DNA from: Candidatus Omnitrophota bacterium
GTDB lineage: Bacteria > Omnitrophota > Gorgyraeia > B26-G9
Assembly: GCA_023136735.1 (NCBI GenBank)
Contig: JAGLQQ010000009.1
Span: 1 to 6,932 of the forward strand
DNA length: 6,932 nt
Reading direction: 5' to 3'
In this document: in pieces, positions 1-6,720 of the stretch
Layout of the letters: the number at the start of each line of letters is the position of its first letter
Numbering within the stretch: position 1 is the first letter of the stretch
Made by a program: the position numbers and the translations under genes
Notes under the pieces: generated by a model
Told to the model about the DNA's origin: nothing
Seen by the model: the letters and a program-made list of their open reading frames with translations, nothing else
The model's database searches: none

Positions 1-23
1 ATCAAAAGCTACAAAATGAAGGA

Positions 24-1007
24 CTATCTTACTATCTTAGCTGCTGAATTAATTACATCGTCTGAAAAATTTACACCTATCTTCTTAGCTGTTTTTAAAT
101 TAATAATCAGGTCATAATACGGATAAGTTCCCACTGGGATAGCCTCAGGAGGAATGCCTTGTAAAATTTTAATTGCTTGAGGGATATTAACCACTCTCGT
201 TGCCTCTTCAAAATTAAACCCCAAAGAAAACAGAGCCCCTTTTTCAACAAGATGGCTCAGACTGACATATGTCGGGACATGATGCTCATTTGCAACTGAT
301 ATCAATCCTTTCCCGTATGGGGAAACCTGCGCGTCTGCCGTTGTAACAATAACATCTACAATCCCGACCATGCCTTTAGTAACTTCAGCCAGTTCCTCAT
401 TTGAGTCAACGCGCTCCGGTATTTGAAAATCCATTATTTTTATTCCCGGCAAATAAGCAGCTGCCTTATGCCAAGACTGGACTTGGGAAACAGGCGCAGG
501 GTCTCTTGGATTGTAAAGCAAACCCAGGACTTTTGCATTTGGCAGAACCTTTAAAAGAGTCTGCAATTGAGTATGAGCAGCTACTGCGCAATAAGCTCCG
601 GTAAAATTTGAATCTGGATGATGAAACGATTTCACCAACTCAGCTTCTTTAGGATCAGCTACGGCAGAGAATAGTACAGGGATCTTAATCTCGGCTTCTT
701 TTATCGCCATTGCATTCGGAGTTCCTGCTGTAAATATCATATTTGCATTTTTTGCCTGTTCCTTAAGACTCTGAATAAATTCCTGACAGCTATCAATATT
801 AATCAACTCTATAAATTCAACTTCCATACCTATTTTATCCGCTTCCTGCGTTAAGCCCGAAACAAATACCTCCCTTACGGCAGAATAATCAGGATTATCG
901 TTATAAATACCAATTATAATCTTTTGAGCCGCGCAGGCATTACTATTAACTTGAATCAGCTGCATTAATACCAGCAGAAAAATCATACAAATATGCTTAA
1001 TTTTCAT
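24..1007 (-). CDS. ABC transporter substrate-binding protein, TrpX/DUF534 family
   Basis: Complete 327-residue periplasmic binding protein of the ABC_sub_bind (TrpX-like) family, which delivers a small solute, in some members an aromatic amino acid, to a membrane permease and ATPase. An N-terminal signal peptide is clear: basic MKIKH, a hydrophobic stretch at about 6-20, then an AxA-type site near ACAAQ (24-28). Cys25 lacks a proper lipobox (SNAC), so a lipoprotein is possible but weak. Lobe one has GTPNAMAIKEA followed by PVLFSAVADP (about 95-119). Lobe two starts near VLGLLYNPRDP (160-170) and runs through TTADAQ and SLGFNFEEA. The C-terminal NLKTAKKIGV is typical of the family. Length is normal. 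I chose the ATG at 1007; a TTG one codon upstream (1010) has slightly better ribosome-site spacing (8 versus 11 bases). It follows the flavodoxin-like gene by 11 bases. The permease and ATPase partners are not in the window, and the ligand cannot be told from sequence. Confidence 0.9.
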   Translation of the reverse strand: MKIKHICMIFLLVLMQLIQVNSNACAAQKIIIGIYNDNPDYSAVREVFVSGLTQEADKIGMEVEFIELINIDSCQEFIQSLKEQAKNANMIFTAGTPNAMAIKEAEIKIPVLFSAVADPKEAELVKSFHHPDSNFTGAYCAVAAHTQLQTLLKVLPNAKVLGLLYNPRDPAPVSQVQSWHKAAAYLPGIKIMDFQIPERVDSNEELAEVTKGMVGIVDVIVTTADAQVSPYGKGLISVANEHHVPTYVSLSHLVEKGALFSLGFNFEEATRVVNIPQAIKILQGIPPEAIPVGTYPYYDLIINLKTAKKIGVNFSDDVINSAAKIVR

Positions 1008-1018
1008 CAAACAAATAA

Positions 1019-1023
1019 TCCTT
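1019..1023 (-). promoter_or_regulatory. Ribosome binding site of the binding-protein gene, overlapping the upstream stop codon
   Basis: On the minus strand, AAGGA overlaps the TAA stop of the flavodoxin-like gene (1022-1024) and lies 11 bases before the ATG at 1007, or 8 before a TTG at 1010. Overlap of stop codon and ribosome site implies translational coupling of the two genes. The spacing leaves the exact start open between ATG and TTG. Confidence 0.6.
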
Positions 1024-1648
1024 ATCTGGGCTGTGAGAGTTTTTCACCCATAGCTGCCGCTTTTTCCATACAGTTAGGTTCTTCCCTAACAATGCCTTTC
1101 CCCTCTAATCCAGCGCAGAAAACCTCTCGGCAATATTCAATGCCTACAGTAGTAAAAAAATTTTTGATTATAGCCCTGGCATTTTCAAAAAAATCATTTC
1201 TTGAAGATGCCTGCACGCAGATAAATCCCCCCCGCTTAACCATGAGCTCATCTATGGACTTGATTACATACTTAGCTCTCCAGTAGCATTGAAACCTGTC
1301 TATCAGCATTTTAAACTGCGCGTTTATGCTTCCGAAATAAATAGGTCCCGCCGCGATTACAGAGTCCGCTCTTAAAATAGCATCGTAGCTCTTTTGGAAG
1401 TCGTCCTCTATCTTACATCGTCCGTCATCGCGTACGTCAACACAAGCCTGACATGGTATAAGATTAAGGTCACTTATAATTATTTTCTCAGTTATCGCGC
1501 CATTGTCCCGGGCAGCAGCAAGCGCCGCGTCAAGTAAAACATCCGAGTTACCGCCTTTGCGGGGACTAGTCATGATACCAAGCACTTGCACTTGTTTCTG
1601 AGAAGTTTTTCTATAAACACGCGAAAACAGATTTCCTGAACTTGACAT
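1022..1648 (-). CDS. Flavodoxin-fold NAD(P)H-dependent FMN reductase / iron-sulfur flavoprotein-like protein
   Basis: A 208-residue cytoplasmic protein with the flavodoxin-like fold of the NADPH-dependent FMN reductase and Isf families, which move electrons through bound FMN. Beta strand VQVLGIM (20-26) leads into the FMN-phosphate loop TSPRKGGNSD (27-36). GPIYFGSINAQFKMLIDR (101-118) is the usual second flavin-contact and dimer segment. A cysteine cluster C66-x2-C69-x8-C78 lies where Isf relatives carry four cysteines (C-x2-C-x2-C-x(4-7)-C). The third position is Val72 here, so a normal four-cysteine 4Fe-4S site looks incomplete. The first 19 residues precede the fold and are poorly conserved in type. 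The ATG at 1648 is the only start before the first beta strand; its ribosome site is weak (GGA eight bases upstream, AGGA at 12). It lies 110 bases after glgP and 11 before the binding-protein gene. The electron partner and substrate are unknown. Confidence 0.85.
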   Translation of the reverse strand: MSSSGNLFSRVYRKTSQKQVQVLGIMTSPRKGGNSDVLLDAALAAARDNGAITEKIIISDLNLIPCQACVDVRDDGRCKIEDDFQKSYDAILRADSVIAAGPIYFGSINAQFKMLIDRFQCYWRAKYVIKSIDELMVKRGGFICVQASSRNDFFENARAIIKNFFTTVGIEYCREVFCAGLEGKGIVREEPNCMEKAAAMGEKLSQPR

Positions 1649-1696
1649 ATTATTTTTCCATCCTATCCGTTGCTGAACATACTTCCTGTGCTCATT

Positions 1697-1740
1697 GGCG
1701 GCCTGTCCCGCCGTTTCTTGGGGGAAGGATTATTTCTTCC
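1697..1740. repeat. Two adjacent hairpins, one GC-rich and REP-like, in the glgP to flavoprotein spacer
   Basis: The 110-base spacer (1649-1758) contains two inverted repeats. The first, 1697-1701 with 1708-1712, pairs GGCGG with CCGCC around a six-base loop. The second, 1723-1727 with 1736-1740, pairs GGAAG with CTTCC around eight bases. The GC-rich patch stands out from the AT-rich surroundings. Neither hairpin is followed by a T tract on the minus strand, so they are not an obvious glgP terminator. The heptamer CTTCCTG occurs at both 1682-1688 and 1736-1742, which would allow alternative pairing in RNA. A dispersed REP-like repeat is the simplest reading, but copies elsewhere cannot be seen from this window. 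Confidence 0.4.
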
Positions 1741-1758
1741 TGAGATAAAAAAATTCCG

Positions 1759-4233
1759 TTATTTAAAAGGGTGGGAAGGAACATTCCATATATCCCGCGC
1801 GTATTCAGATATTGTTCTATCACTTGAGAATTTCCCTGATTTAGCAACGTTAATTATGGATTTTTTTATCCATTTTTCCTGTTCATCCTTATATTCACTA
1901 GATACCATATTCTGCATTTGGCAATAAGAATCAAAATCAGCACAGATCATAAACGGATCGCTTTGAATTAAGTCATTAACAATCGGATCAAACAAGTCTG
2001 GATCCAGATGTGTAAAAAAATGACTTTGAATCAAATCAAATATCTCTTTGAGCATCGGCGAGCGGTTAATATAATCCTGAGGATAATAGCCGTTTTGCTT
2101 AAGAGATTGGACTTCGCTCTCATTCATTCCGAATATAAATATATTTTCTTCACCTATCTCTTCACGCATCTCTATATTAGCTCCATCTAAAGTCCCGATA
2201 GTTAAAGCGCCATTAAGCATGAACTTCATATTTCCTGTCCCTGAGGCCTCAGTTCCTGCTGTGGATATCTGCTCTGAGAGGTCACTGCCAGGGAATATTT
2301 TCTCCGCAAGAGATACTCGGTAATTTTCTAAAAATACAACCCTAAGAATATCTTTAACGCCTTTATCATTGTTTATTATTTCCGCTATCCTATTAATAAA
2401 TTTAATTATCAGCTTGGCCTTAAAGTAGCCGGGAGCTGCTTTACCGCTAAAGATAAATGTCCGAGGTAGAACAAAAGCGCTAGGGTTATCTTTGATTTTT
2501 AAATATTGGGAAATAATATATAATCCGAACATAAGCTGACGTTTGTATTCATGTATTCTTTTTATTTGCACATCGAAAATTGAATCAGGATTAACAATAA
2601 CATTCGAAGTCTTTCGTATATAATCAGCTAGAGATTTTTTATTCTCTGACTTCACTCTCTTCCATTTACTACGAAAAGATTCCTCTTCTTTAAGAGGAAG
2701 AAGTTTTTCAAGCTCATAGAGATTTGTTATCCAGCCATCCCCGATGCTGCTGGTAATTAAATCAGAAAGTTTAGTATTGGATTTTTTCAGCCATCGCCGG
2801 GGTGTTATCCCATTAGTTTTATTATTAAATTTTTCCGGCCAAATATCATGAAAATCCTTAAATATCTGCGTTTTTATAAGATCAGAATGCAGAGAGGAAA
2901 CTCCGTTTACCGAGTAGCTGCCAACAACGCTTAAGTTTGCCATGCGGATATATTTGGGCTCCCCTTCGGCTATTATAGACATCCGTGTTAAGCGAAAACT
3001 GTCCCATGGATACCGGTTAGCGACTTCTCTTAGAAAACAATGGTTAATCTCATAAATAAGCTGCAGGTGTCGCGGCAGAAGCTTTTCAAGAAGCGGAACA
3101 GGCCACATTTCAAGCGCTTCAGGCATAATAGTATGATTTGTGTAAGCAAAAGTGCGTGTTGTAATATCCCATGCCTCATTCCACTCAAGCTCTTCTTCAT
3201 CAATTAGAATTCTCATAAGCTCTACAATAGCCAGCGACGGATGTGTATCATTAAGCTGTATAGCGGTTTTCTCCGGAAAAGTACTTAGCTCGGAGTTATC
3301 AATTTTAAAACGCCTGATAATATCTGCAATAGCGGCTGCAGTAAAAAAATATTCCTGTTTAAGCCGCAGTTCCTTACCTTGAATAATTATATCATTAGGA
3401 TAGAGTACTTTTGAAATATTCTCAGAGAAGACCTGATCGTAAACAGCACGTTCATAATCGCCGTCATTAAAATATTCAAAATCAAATTCTTCAGCACTGC
3501 GCGCGGACCAGAGCCGAAGAGTATTGATCACATCGTTTTTATAGCCCGGCACAGGCATGTCATAAGGAACTGCCAAAACATCTTTTGTGCCTGCCCAGAC
3601 AACTCTAAGTTTTCCGTGTCGATCATGAAAAGATCGAGTTTTCCCGTAAAAACGTATCTTAACTGTGTACTCAGGCCTGGCAAATTCCCAGGGATTACCC
3701 AATTTCAACCATTCATCCGGAAGCTCTACCTGATATCCATCAACAATTTTTTGATGAAAAATTCCATAGTCATAGCGGATCCCATACCCATACGCGGGAA
3801 TTCTAAGGGTAGCCATAGAATCAATAAAGCAAGCCGCTAAACGCCCTAGTCCGCCGTTACCTAAACCCGCATCCGGCTCCTGGTTATAAATATCATCTTC
3901 ATTGAGTTCCAACTCTTTCAATGCGTCTTTGGATTCATCCCATAAGCCAAGATTTAGAATATTATTTCCCAAAAGTCTTCCAATAAGAAATTCAAGAGAT
4001 AGATAGTACACTCTTTTAGGATTATTTTTATGATAAGATTGCTGTGTCATTATCCAGCGTTCGACTATTCTGTCTCGTATTGCCATAGCCATCGCCATAA
4101 AATTATCATGGCTCGTAGCAGAATATTGATCTTTAGCCAGAATATATTGTCGTTTGTCTTTAAAAGAAAGCTCAATGCCCTCTTTGGTCATATCTCTTTT
4201 GACCGCTATCCAATTGTTTTTTTTCCTAGGCAT
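1759..4233 (-). CDS. glgP: Glycogen/starch/alpha-glucan phosphorylase
   Basis: Complete 824-residue glycogen phosphorylase (GT35), a cytoplasmic enzyme that removes glucose from the non-reducing ends of glycogen with phosphate, giving glucose-1-phosphate. Family blocks appear in order: YYLSLEFLIGR (76-86), DAGLGNGGLGRLAACF (121-136), YGIRYDYGIF (150-159), QLNDTHPSLAIVELMR (326-341), TNHTIMPEALE (365-375), NKTNGITPRRWL (471-482), DVQIKRIHEYKRQL (554-567) and FSGKAAPGYFKAK (595-607). The pyridoxal-phosphate signature EASGTGNMKFMLN (662-674) is intact, with the cofactor lysine at 670. The length matches bacterial and animal enzymes of about 800-840 residues. The short N-terminus has no serine before Ser23, so the phosphorylation switch of the animal enzymes is absent. 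AGGAG nine bases before the ATG at 4233 supports this start. It has its own promoter and is insulated from fusA by a terminator. No other glycogen gene is in the window, and no clear terminator follows it. Confidence 0.97.
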   Translation of the reverse strand: MPRKKNNWIAVKRDMTKEGIELSFKDKRQYILAKDQYSATSHDNFMAMAMAIRDRIVERWIMTQQSYHKNNPKRVYYLSLEFLIGRLLGNNILNLGLWDESKDALKELELNEDDIYNQEPDAGLGNGGLGRLAACFIDSMATLRIPAYGYGIRYDYGIFHQKIVDGYQVELPDEWLKLGNPWEFARPEYTVKIRFYGKTRSFHDRHGKLRVVWAGTKDVLAVPYDMPVPGYKNDVINTLRLWSARSAEEFDFEYFNDGDYERAVYDQVFSENISKVLYPNDIIIQGKELRLKQEYFFTAAAIADIIRRFKIDNSELSTFPEKTAIQLNDTHPSLAIVELMRILIDEEELEWNEAWDITTRTFAYTNHTIMPEALEMWPVPLLEKLLPRHLQLIYEINHCFLREVANRYPWDSFRLTRMSIIAEGEPKYIRMANLSVVGSYSVNGVSSLHSDLIKTQIFKDFHDIWPEKFNNKTNGITPRRWLKKSNTKLSDLITSSIGDGWITNLYELEKLLPLKEEESFRSKWKRVKSENKKSLADYIRKTSNVIVNPDSIFDVQIKRIHEYKRQLMFGLYIISQYLKIKDNPSAFVLPRTFIFSGKAAPGYFKAKLIIKFINRIAEIINNDKGVKDILRVVFLENYRVSLAEKIFPGSDLSEQISTAGTEASGTGNMKFMLNGALTIGTLDGANIEMREEIGEENIFIFGMNESEVQSLKQNGYYPQDYINRSPMLKEIFDLIQSHFFTHLDPDLFDPIVNDLIQSDPFMICADFDSYCQMQNMVSSEYKDEQEKWIKKSIINVAKSGKFSSDRTISEYARDIWNVPSHPFK

Positions 4234-4242
4234 AATACTCTA

Positions 4243-4269
4243 CTCCTATAATAAGTGATTTTACTTATT
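4243..4269 (-). promoter_or_regulatory. glgP ribosome binding site with an adjacent hairpin in the leader
   Basis: AGGAG (4243-4247) lies nine bases before the glgP ATG. Two bases further upstream is a perfect 7-bp inverted repeat, AATAAGT (4250-4256) with ACTTATT (4263-4269), and a six-base loop. The stem is all A/T but one pair, so it would be weak as RNA. It could limit ribosome access, stabilise the 5' end, or be a DNA operator about 45-65 bases downstream of transcription start. It may also be chance in AT-rich DNA. Confidence 0.45.
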
Positions 4270-4319
4270 TTTGACACTGTTTAAATTCAATGATCCCAAA
4301 GCTATAAGACATAAGCAAT

Positions 4320-4349
4320 ATTATACAAAAATTAGGTAAAAGAAGTCAA
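4320..4349 (-). promoter_or_regulatory. Sigma-70-type promoter of glgP
   Basis: On the minus strand TTGACT (4344-4349, five of six consensus bases) and TATAAT (4320-4325, six of six) are separated by 18 bases. Transcription would start near 4313, giving an untranslated leader of about 80 bases before glgP. It lies downstream of the fusA terminator, so glgP can be expressed independently of fusA. Confidence 0.75.
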
Positions 4350-4367
4350 AAGTAATCTAAAAATTAT

Positions 4368-4399
4368 GGTTCTTTCTTGTTTAAGGTAACGAAAGAACC
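4368..4399 (-). promoter_or_regulatory. Inverted repeat upstream of the glgP promoter: second terminator or activator site
   Basis: A perfect 9-bp inverted repeat, GGTTCTTTC (4368-4376) with GAAAGAACC (4391-4399), encloses 14 bases that can add three more pairs (4379-4381 with 4388-4390). Read on the minus strand the stem is followed by ATAATTTTTAG, a short T run that would suit a weak back-up terminator for fusA. Its centre is also about 70 bases upstream of the predicted glgP start, just beyond the -35 box, where activators commonly bind. The sequence alone does not decide between the two. Confidence 0.45.
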
Positions 4400-4419
4400 T
4401 GCTCACCTAATTCTTTCCC

Positions 4420-4469
4420 AAAAATAAAAAAACACTACACAGGAGAATCTTCATGCTGTGTAGTGTTTT
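4420..4469 (-). terminator. Rho-independent terminator of fusA
   Basis: A perfect 14-bp stem, AAAACACTACACAG (minus strand, 4456-4469) with CTGTGTAGTGTTTT (4429-4442), encloses a 13-base loop. A T-rich tract, TTTATTTTT, follows directly at 4420-4428. The stem begins 26 bases after the fusA stop. The run after the stem on the plus strand is shorter and broken (TTTTAAC), so it should act mainly on minus-strand transcription. Confidence 0.93.
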
Positions 4470-4495
4470 AACTTGTTTGTTTTGATATAAATAAG

Positions 4496-6598
4496 TTACT
4501 TCTTCTTTTCCTTTGCCTTGACCTTTTCCTCAATAATCTTCTCGGCAATCGAAAAAGGAACTTCTATATATTTTTCAAAATGCATAGAGTAATTAGCTCT
4601 TCCGCTTGTTATTGACCGCAGGGCACTTGCATACCCGAACATCTCAGAAAGAGGCGCTTCAGCTGATACAGTCTGCTGTTTATTCTTAATTTCCATTCCC
4701 AGAATTTTTCCCCGCCTTGAGCATATATCACCGACTACATCGCCTGTGTGTTCCTCCGGCGCATTTATTTCAAGAGACATATGAGGCTCAAGTAAAACAG
4801 GCGCAGCCCTTAAAAAAGCACGCTTAAAACAAGCTGCCGCGCAAATTTTAAACGCCATTTCAGAAGAATCAACATCATGTGATGACCCGTCAACCAAATC
4901 AACACGCACATCAACCACAGGATATCCGGCAAAAACGCCCCTTTGCATCGCGCTGATTATTCCTTTTTCAACCGCCGGAATATATTCCCTTGGCACAGAG
5001 CCGCCTGTTATCTTGTTCTTGAATTCAAAACCCTCCCCTGGTTCCGCGGGATATATTTCAAGTTCCACATGAGCATACTGCCCTTTACCGCCAGTCTGTT
5101 TAATATGCTTATAATTTTCACTTACATTTTTTGTTATCGTTTCTCTATAAGCAACTTTAGGCTGTCCGACAACAGCATCCACCTTAAACTCATGCTTAAG
5201 TCTATCAACAATAATTTCAAGATGTAATTCACCCATACCCGAGAGAATAGTTTCTTCTGTTTCCTTATCTGATGAAACCGTAAAAGTAGGATCCTCTTCC
5301 GCAAGACGCATAAGGCCTTTACCAATCTTATCCTGCTCAGCGCGGCTTGCCGGCATGATGCTTAAAGACATAACCGGTGCCGGAAATTCTATTGCTTCAA
5401 GTACAACCTGATTATCCGGGTCACAGAGAGTATCTCCTGTTACCGTATTATCAAGCCCGACAACAGCCGCGATATCTCCGGCATAAACAGCTTCTTGTAT
5501 TTCTCGGTCATTCGCATGCATTTGCAAAAGCCTTCCCACTCGTTGTTTTTTACCTTTTGTTGAATTATATATATACGTTCCAGCTTTTATTACGCCTGAA
5601 TAAACTCTAAAGTAAATTAATTTTCCCATATGCGGATCAGACTGAACCTTAAAAGCAAGCGCGGAAAACGGCTCATTATCATCCGGTTTTCTAGTTATCT
5701 TTTTTTCCAAATCATCCGGTTCATGGCCAACAATAGCATCAAGATCAGCCGGGGACGGCAGATATACAGGCACAGCATCAAGTAGTTTCTGCACTCCTTT
5801 ATTTTTAAACGCAGAACCGCAAAACACAGGAACTATTTTATTAGCTATAGTCCCTTTACGTATAGCCTTCATCAAATCTTCTTGGGTTATTGAGTCTTCA
5901 TCCTCCAGATATTTTTCCATAAGGCTGTCTTCAAGTTCCACGGCTTTTTCAACCATAATATGGTGATATTCCTTCGCCTTTTCCTTGTAATCATCCGGGA
6001 TATCATCAACATGGAAATTTTTTCCCAAAGAATCATCATCATAGATAACCGCTTTCATTTCCATGAGATCGATTATGCCTCGGAAATTATCCTCCACCCC
6101 AATCGGTATCTGCAGCGGTATAACATTCGCGCCAAGATTGTCTTCTATGTTTTTTATTACGCTGAAAAAGTCCGCTCCGATACGGTCCATTTTGTTCACA
6201 AAAGCAAGCTTAGGGACTTGATACTTATCAGACTGTCTCCAAACCGTTTCTGACTGAGGCTCCACTCCTCCCACAGCGCAAAAAACTGCTATTGCCCCGT
6301 CAAGAATACGCAGACTTCTCTCGACTTCCACAGTAAAGTCAACGTGGCCGGGAGTATCGATAATATTAATTTTATGATCATTCCAAAAACATGTTGTTGC
6401 CGCCGATGTTATCGTAATGCCGCGTTCCTGTTCCTGCTTCATCCAATCCATCTGTGCCTTACCGTCATGCACTTCTCCGATTTTATGCGAGCGCCCTGTA
6501 TAAAATAAAATGCGTTCTGTTACCGTGGTTTTACCAGCATCAATATGCGCCATGATACCGATATTCCTCACCTTGCTCAGATCTATTAATCGTGCCAT
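4496..6598 (-). CDS. fusA: Translation elongation factor G
   Basis: Complete 700-residue EF-G, the ribosome-bound GTPase that drives translocation of tRNA and mRNA and, in most bacteria, works with the recycling factor to split ribosomes. GTPase motifs: AHIDAGKTT (17-25), switch I RGITIT (59-64), DTPGHVDF (81-88) with catalytic His85, NKMD (135-138) and GSAF (261-264). Domain II begins near 310. SGMGELHLEI (453-462) marks domain III. Domain IV carries QTGGKGQYAHVELE (501-514) and GYPVVDVRV (558-566); GEHTGDVVGDICSRRGKI-type residues near 615-632 belong to domain V. The C-terminus is lysine-rich. An in-frame ATG three codons upstream (6607) directly abuts the AGGAG, so the ATG at 6598, nine bases after it and starting MARLIDLS as usual, is the true start. 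The gene stands alone with its own promoter and terminator, not in the rpsL-rpsG-fusA-tuf operon. That may mean it is one of two EF-G paralogues, as in lineages with spdEFG1/spdEFG2; this is inference. Confidence 0.97.
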   Translation of the reverse strand: MARLIDLSKVRNIGIMAHIDAGKTTVTERILFYTGRSHKIGEVHDGKAQMDWMKQEQERGITITSAATTCFWNDHKINIIDTPGHVDFTVEVERSLRILDGAIAVFCAVGGVEPQSETVWRQSDKYQVPKLAFVNKMDRIGADFFSVIKNIEDNLGANVIPLQIPIGVEDNFRGIIDLMEMKAVIYDDDSLGKNFHVDDIPDDYKEKAKEYHHIMVEKAVELEDSLMEKYLEDEDSITQEDLMKAIRKGTIANKIVPVFCGSAFKNKGVQKLLDAVPVYLPSPADLDAIVGHEPDDLEKKITRKPDDNEPFSALAFKVQSDPHMGKLIYFRVYSGVIKAGTYIYNSTKGKKQRVGRLLQMHANDREIQEAVYAGDIAAVVGLDNTVTGDTLCDPDNQVVLEAIEFPAPVMSLSIMPASRAEQDKIGKGLMRLAEEDPTFTVSSDKETEETILSGMGELHLEIIVDRLKHEFKVDAVVGQPKVAYRETITKNVSENYKHIKQTGGKGQYAHVELEIYPAEPGEGFEFKNKITGGSVPREYIPAVEKGIISAMQRGVFAGYPVVDVRVDLVDGSSHDVDSSEMAFKICAAACFKRAFLRAAPVLLEPHMSLEINAPEEHTGDVVGDICSRRGKILGMEIKNKQQTVSAEAPLSEMFGYASALRSITSGRANYSMHFEKYIEVPFSIAEKIIEEKVKAKEKKK

Positions 6599-6607
6599 TT
6601 TTCTCAT

Positions 6608-6612
6608 CTCCT
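6608..6612 (-). promoter_or_regulatory. Ribosome binding site that fixes the fusA start
   Basis: AGGAG lies nine bases before the ATG at 6598 and immediately touches an upstream in-frame ATG at 6607. Zero spacing makes initiation at 6607 implausible, so the protein starts MARLIDL rather than MRKMARL. Confidence 0.85.
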
Positions 6613-6648
6613 AATTTGTTTAGTCAGTATTTATTACTAAAGTGTTGT

Positions 6649-6676
6649 ATTATAACAAATTAAATCATTAAAGCAA
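6649..6676 (-). promoter_or_regulatory. Probable fusA promoter with extended -10
   Basis: The minus strand has a perfect TATAAT (6649-6654) preceded by TGT (6655-6657), the TGn extended -10 element. A poor -35, TTGCTT (6671-6676), lies 16 bases upstream, which is tolerable with an extended -10. Transcription would start near 6642 and give a leader of about 44 bases before the fusA ATG. Confidence 0.65.
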
Positions 6677-6684
6677 GAAAACAG

Positions 6685-6720
6685 TTATATTTTCCCGTGT
6701 TTCATAGTTTACTCCTTTTT
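6685..6720 (-). other. Possible six-codon leader ORF with a strong ribosome site
   Basis: On the minus strand AAAAAGGAG (6712-6720), the strongest ribosome-site match in the window, stands six bases before an ATG at 6705. The frame reads only MKHGKI and stops with TAA at 6685-6687. It lies upstream of the predicted fusA transcription start, so it would be transcribed only from a further upstream promoter, and I see just weak candidates there. It could be a leader peptide, a remnant of a lost gene's 5' end, or chance. No function is claimed. Confidence 0.2.

Noticed and set aside
1663..1680. Tiny ORF MFSNG before the flavoprotein gene
   Set aside because: Its AGGAAG lies only one base before the ATG and the frame has five codons; it is most likely chance.
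1745..1790. Possible terminator at the end of glgP (seven T on the minus strand at 1747-1753)
   Set aside because: No stable GC-containing stem lies directly before the T run; the nearby GGAA/TTCC pairing has too small a loop and is too far away.
1670..1927. Plus-strand open frame of 85 codons across the glgP end
   Set aside because: It overlaps the C-terminal coding part of glgP on the other strand, has no ribosome site, and resembles no family; it is a shadow.
4943..5610. Several open frames opposite or out of phase within fusA
   Set aside because: They lie fully inside the well-conserved fusA gene, lack ribosome sites, and their translations look like reversed or shifted EF-G.
6605..6607. 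In-frame ATG three codons upstream as the fusA start
   Set aside because: It directly abuts AGGAG with no spacing, whereas the next ATG at 6598 has nine bases and gives the usual EF-G N-terminus.
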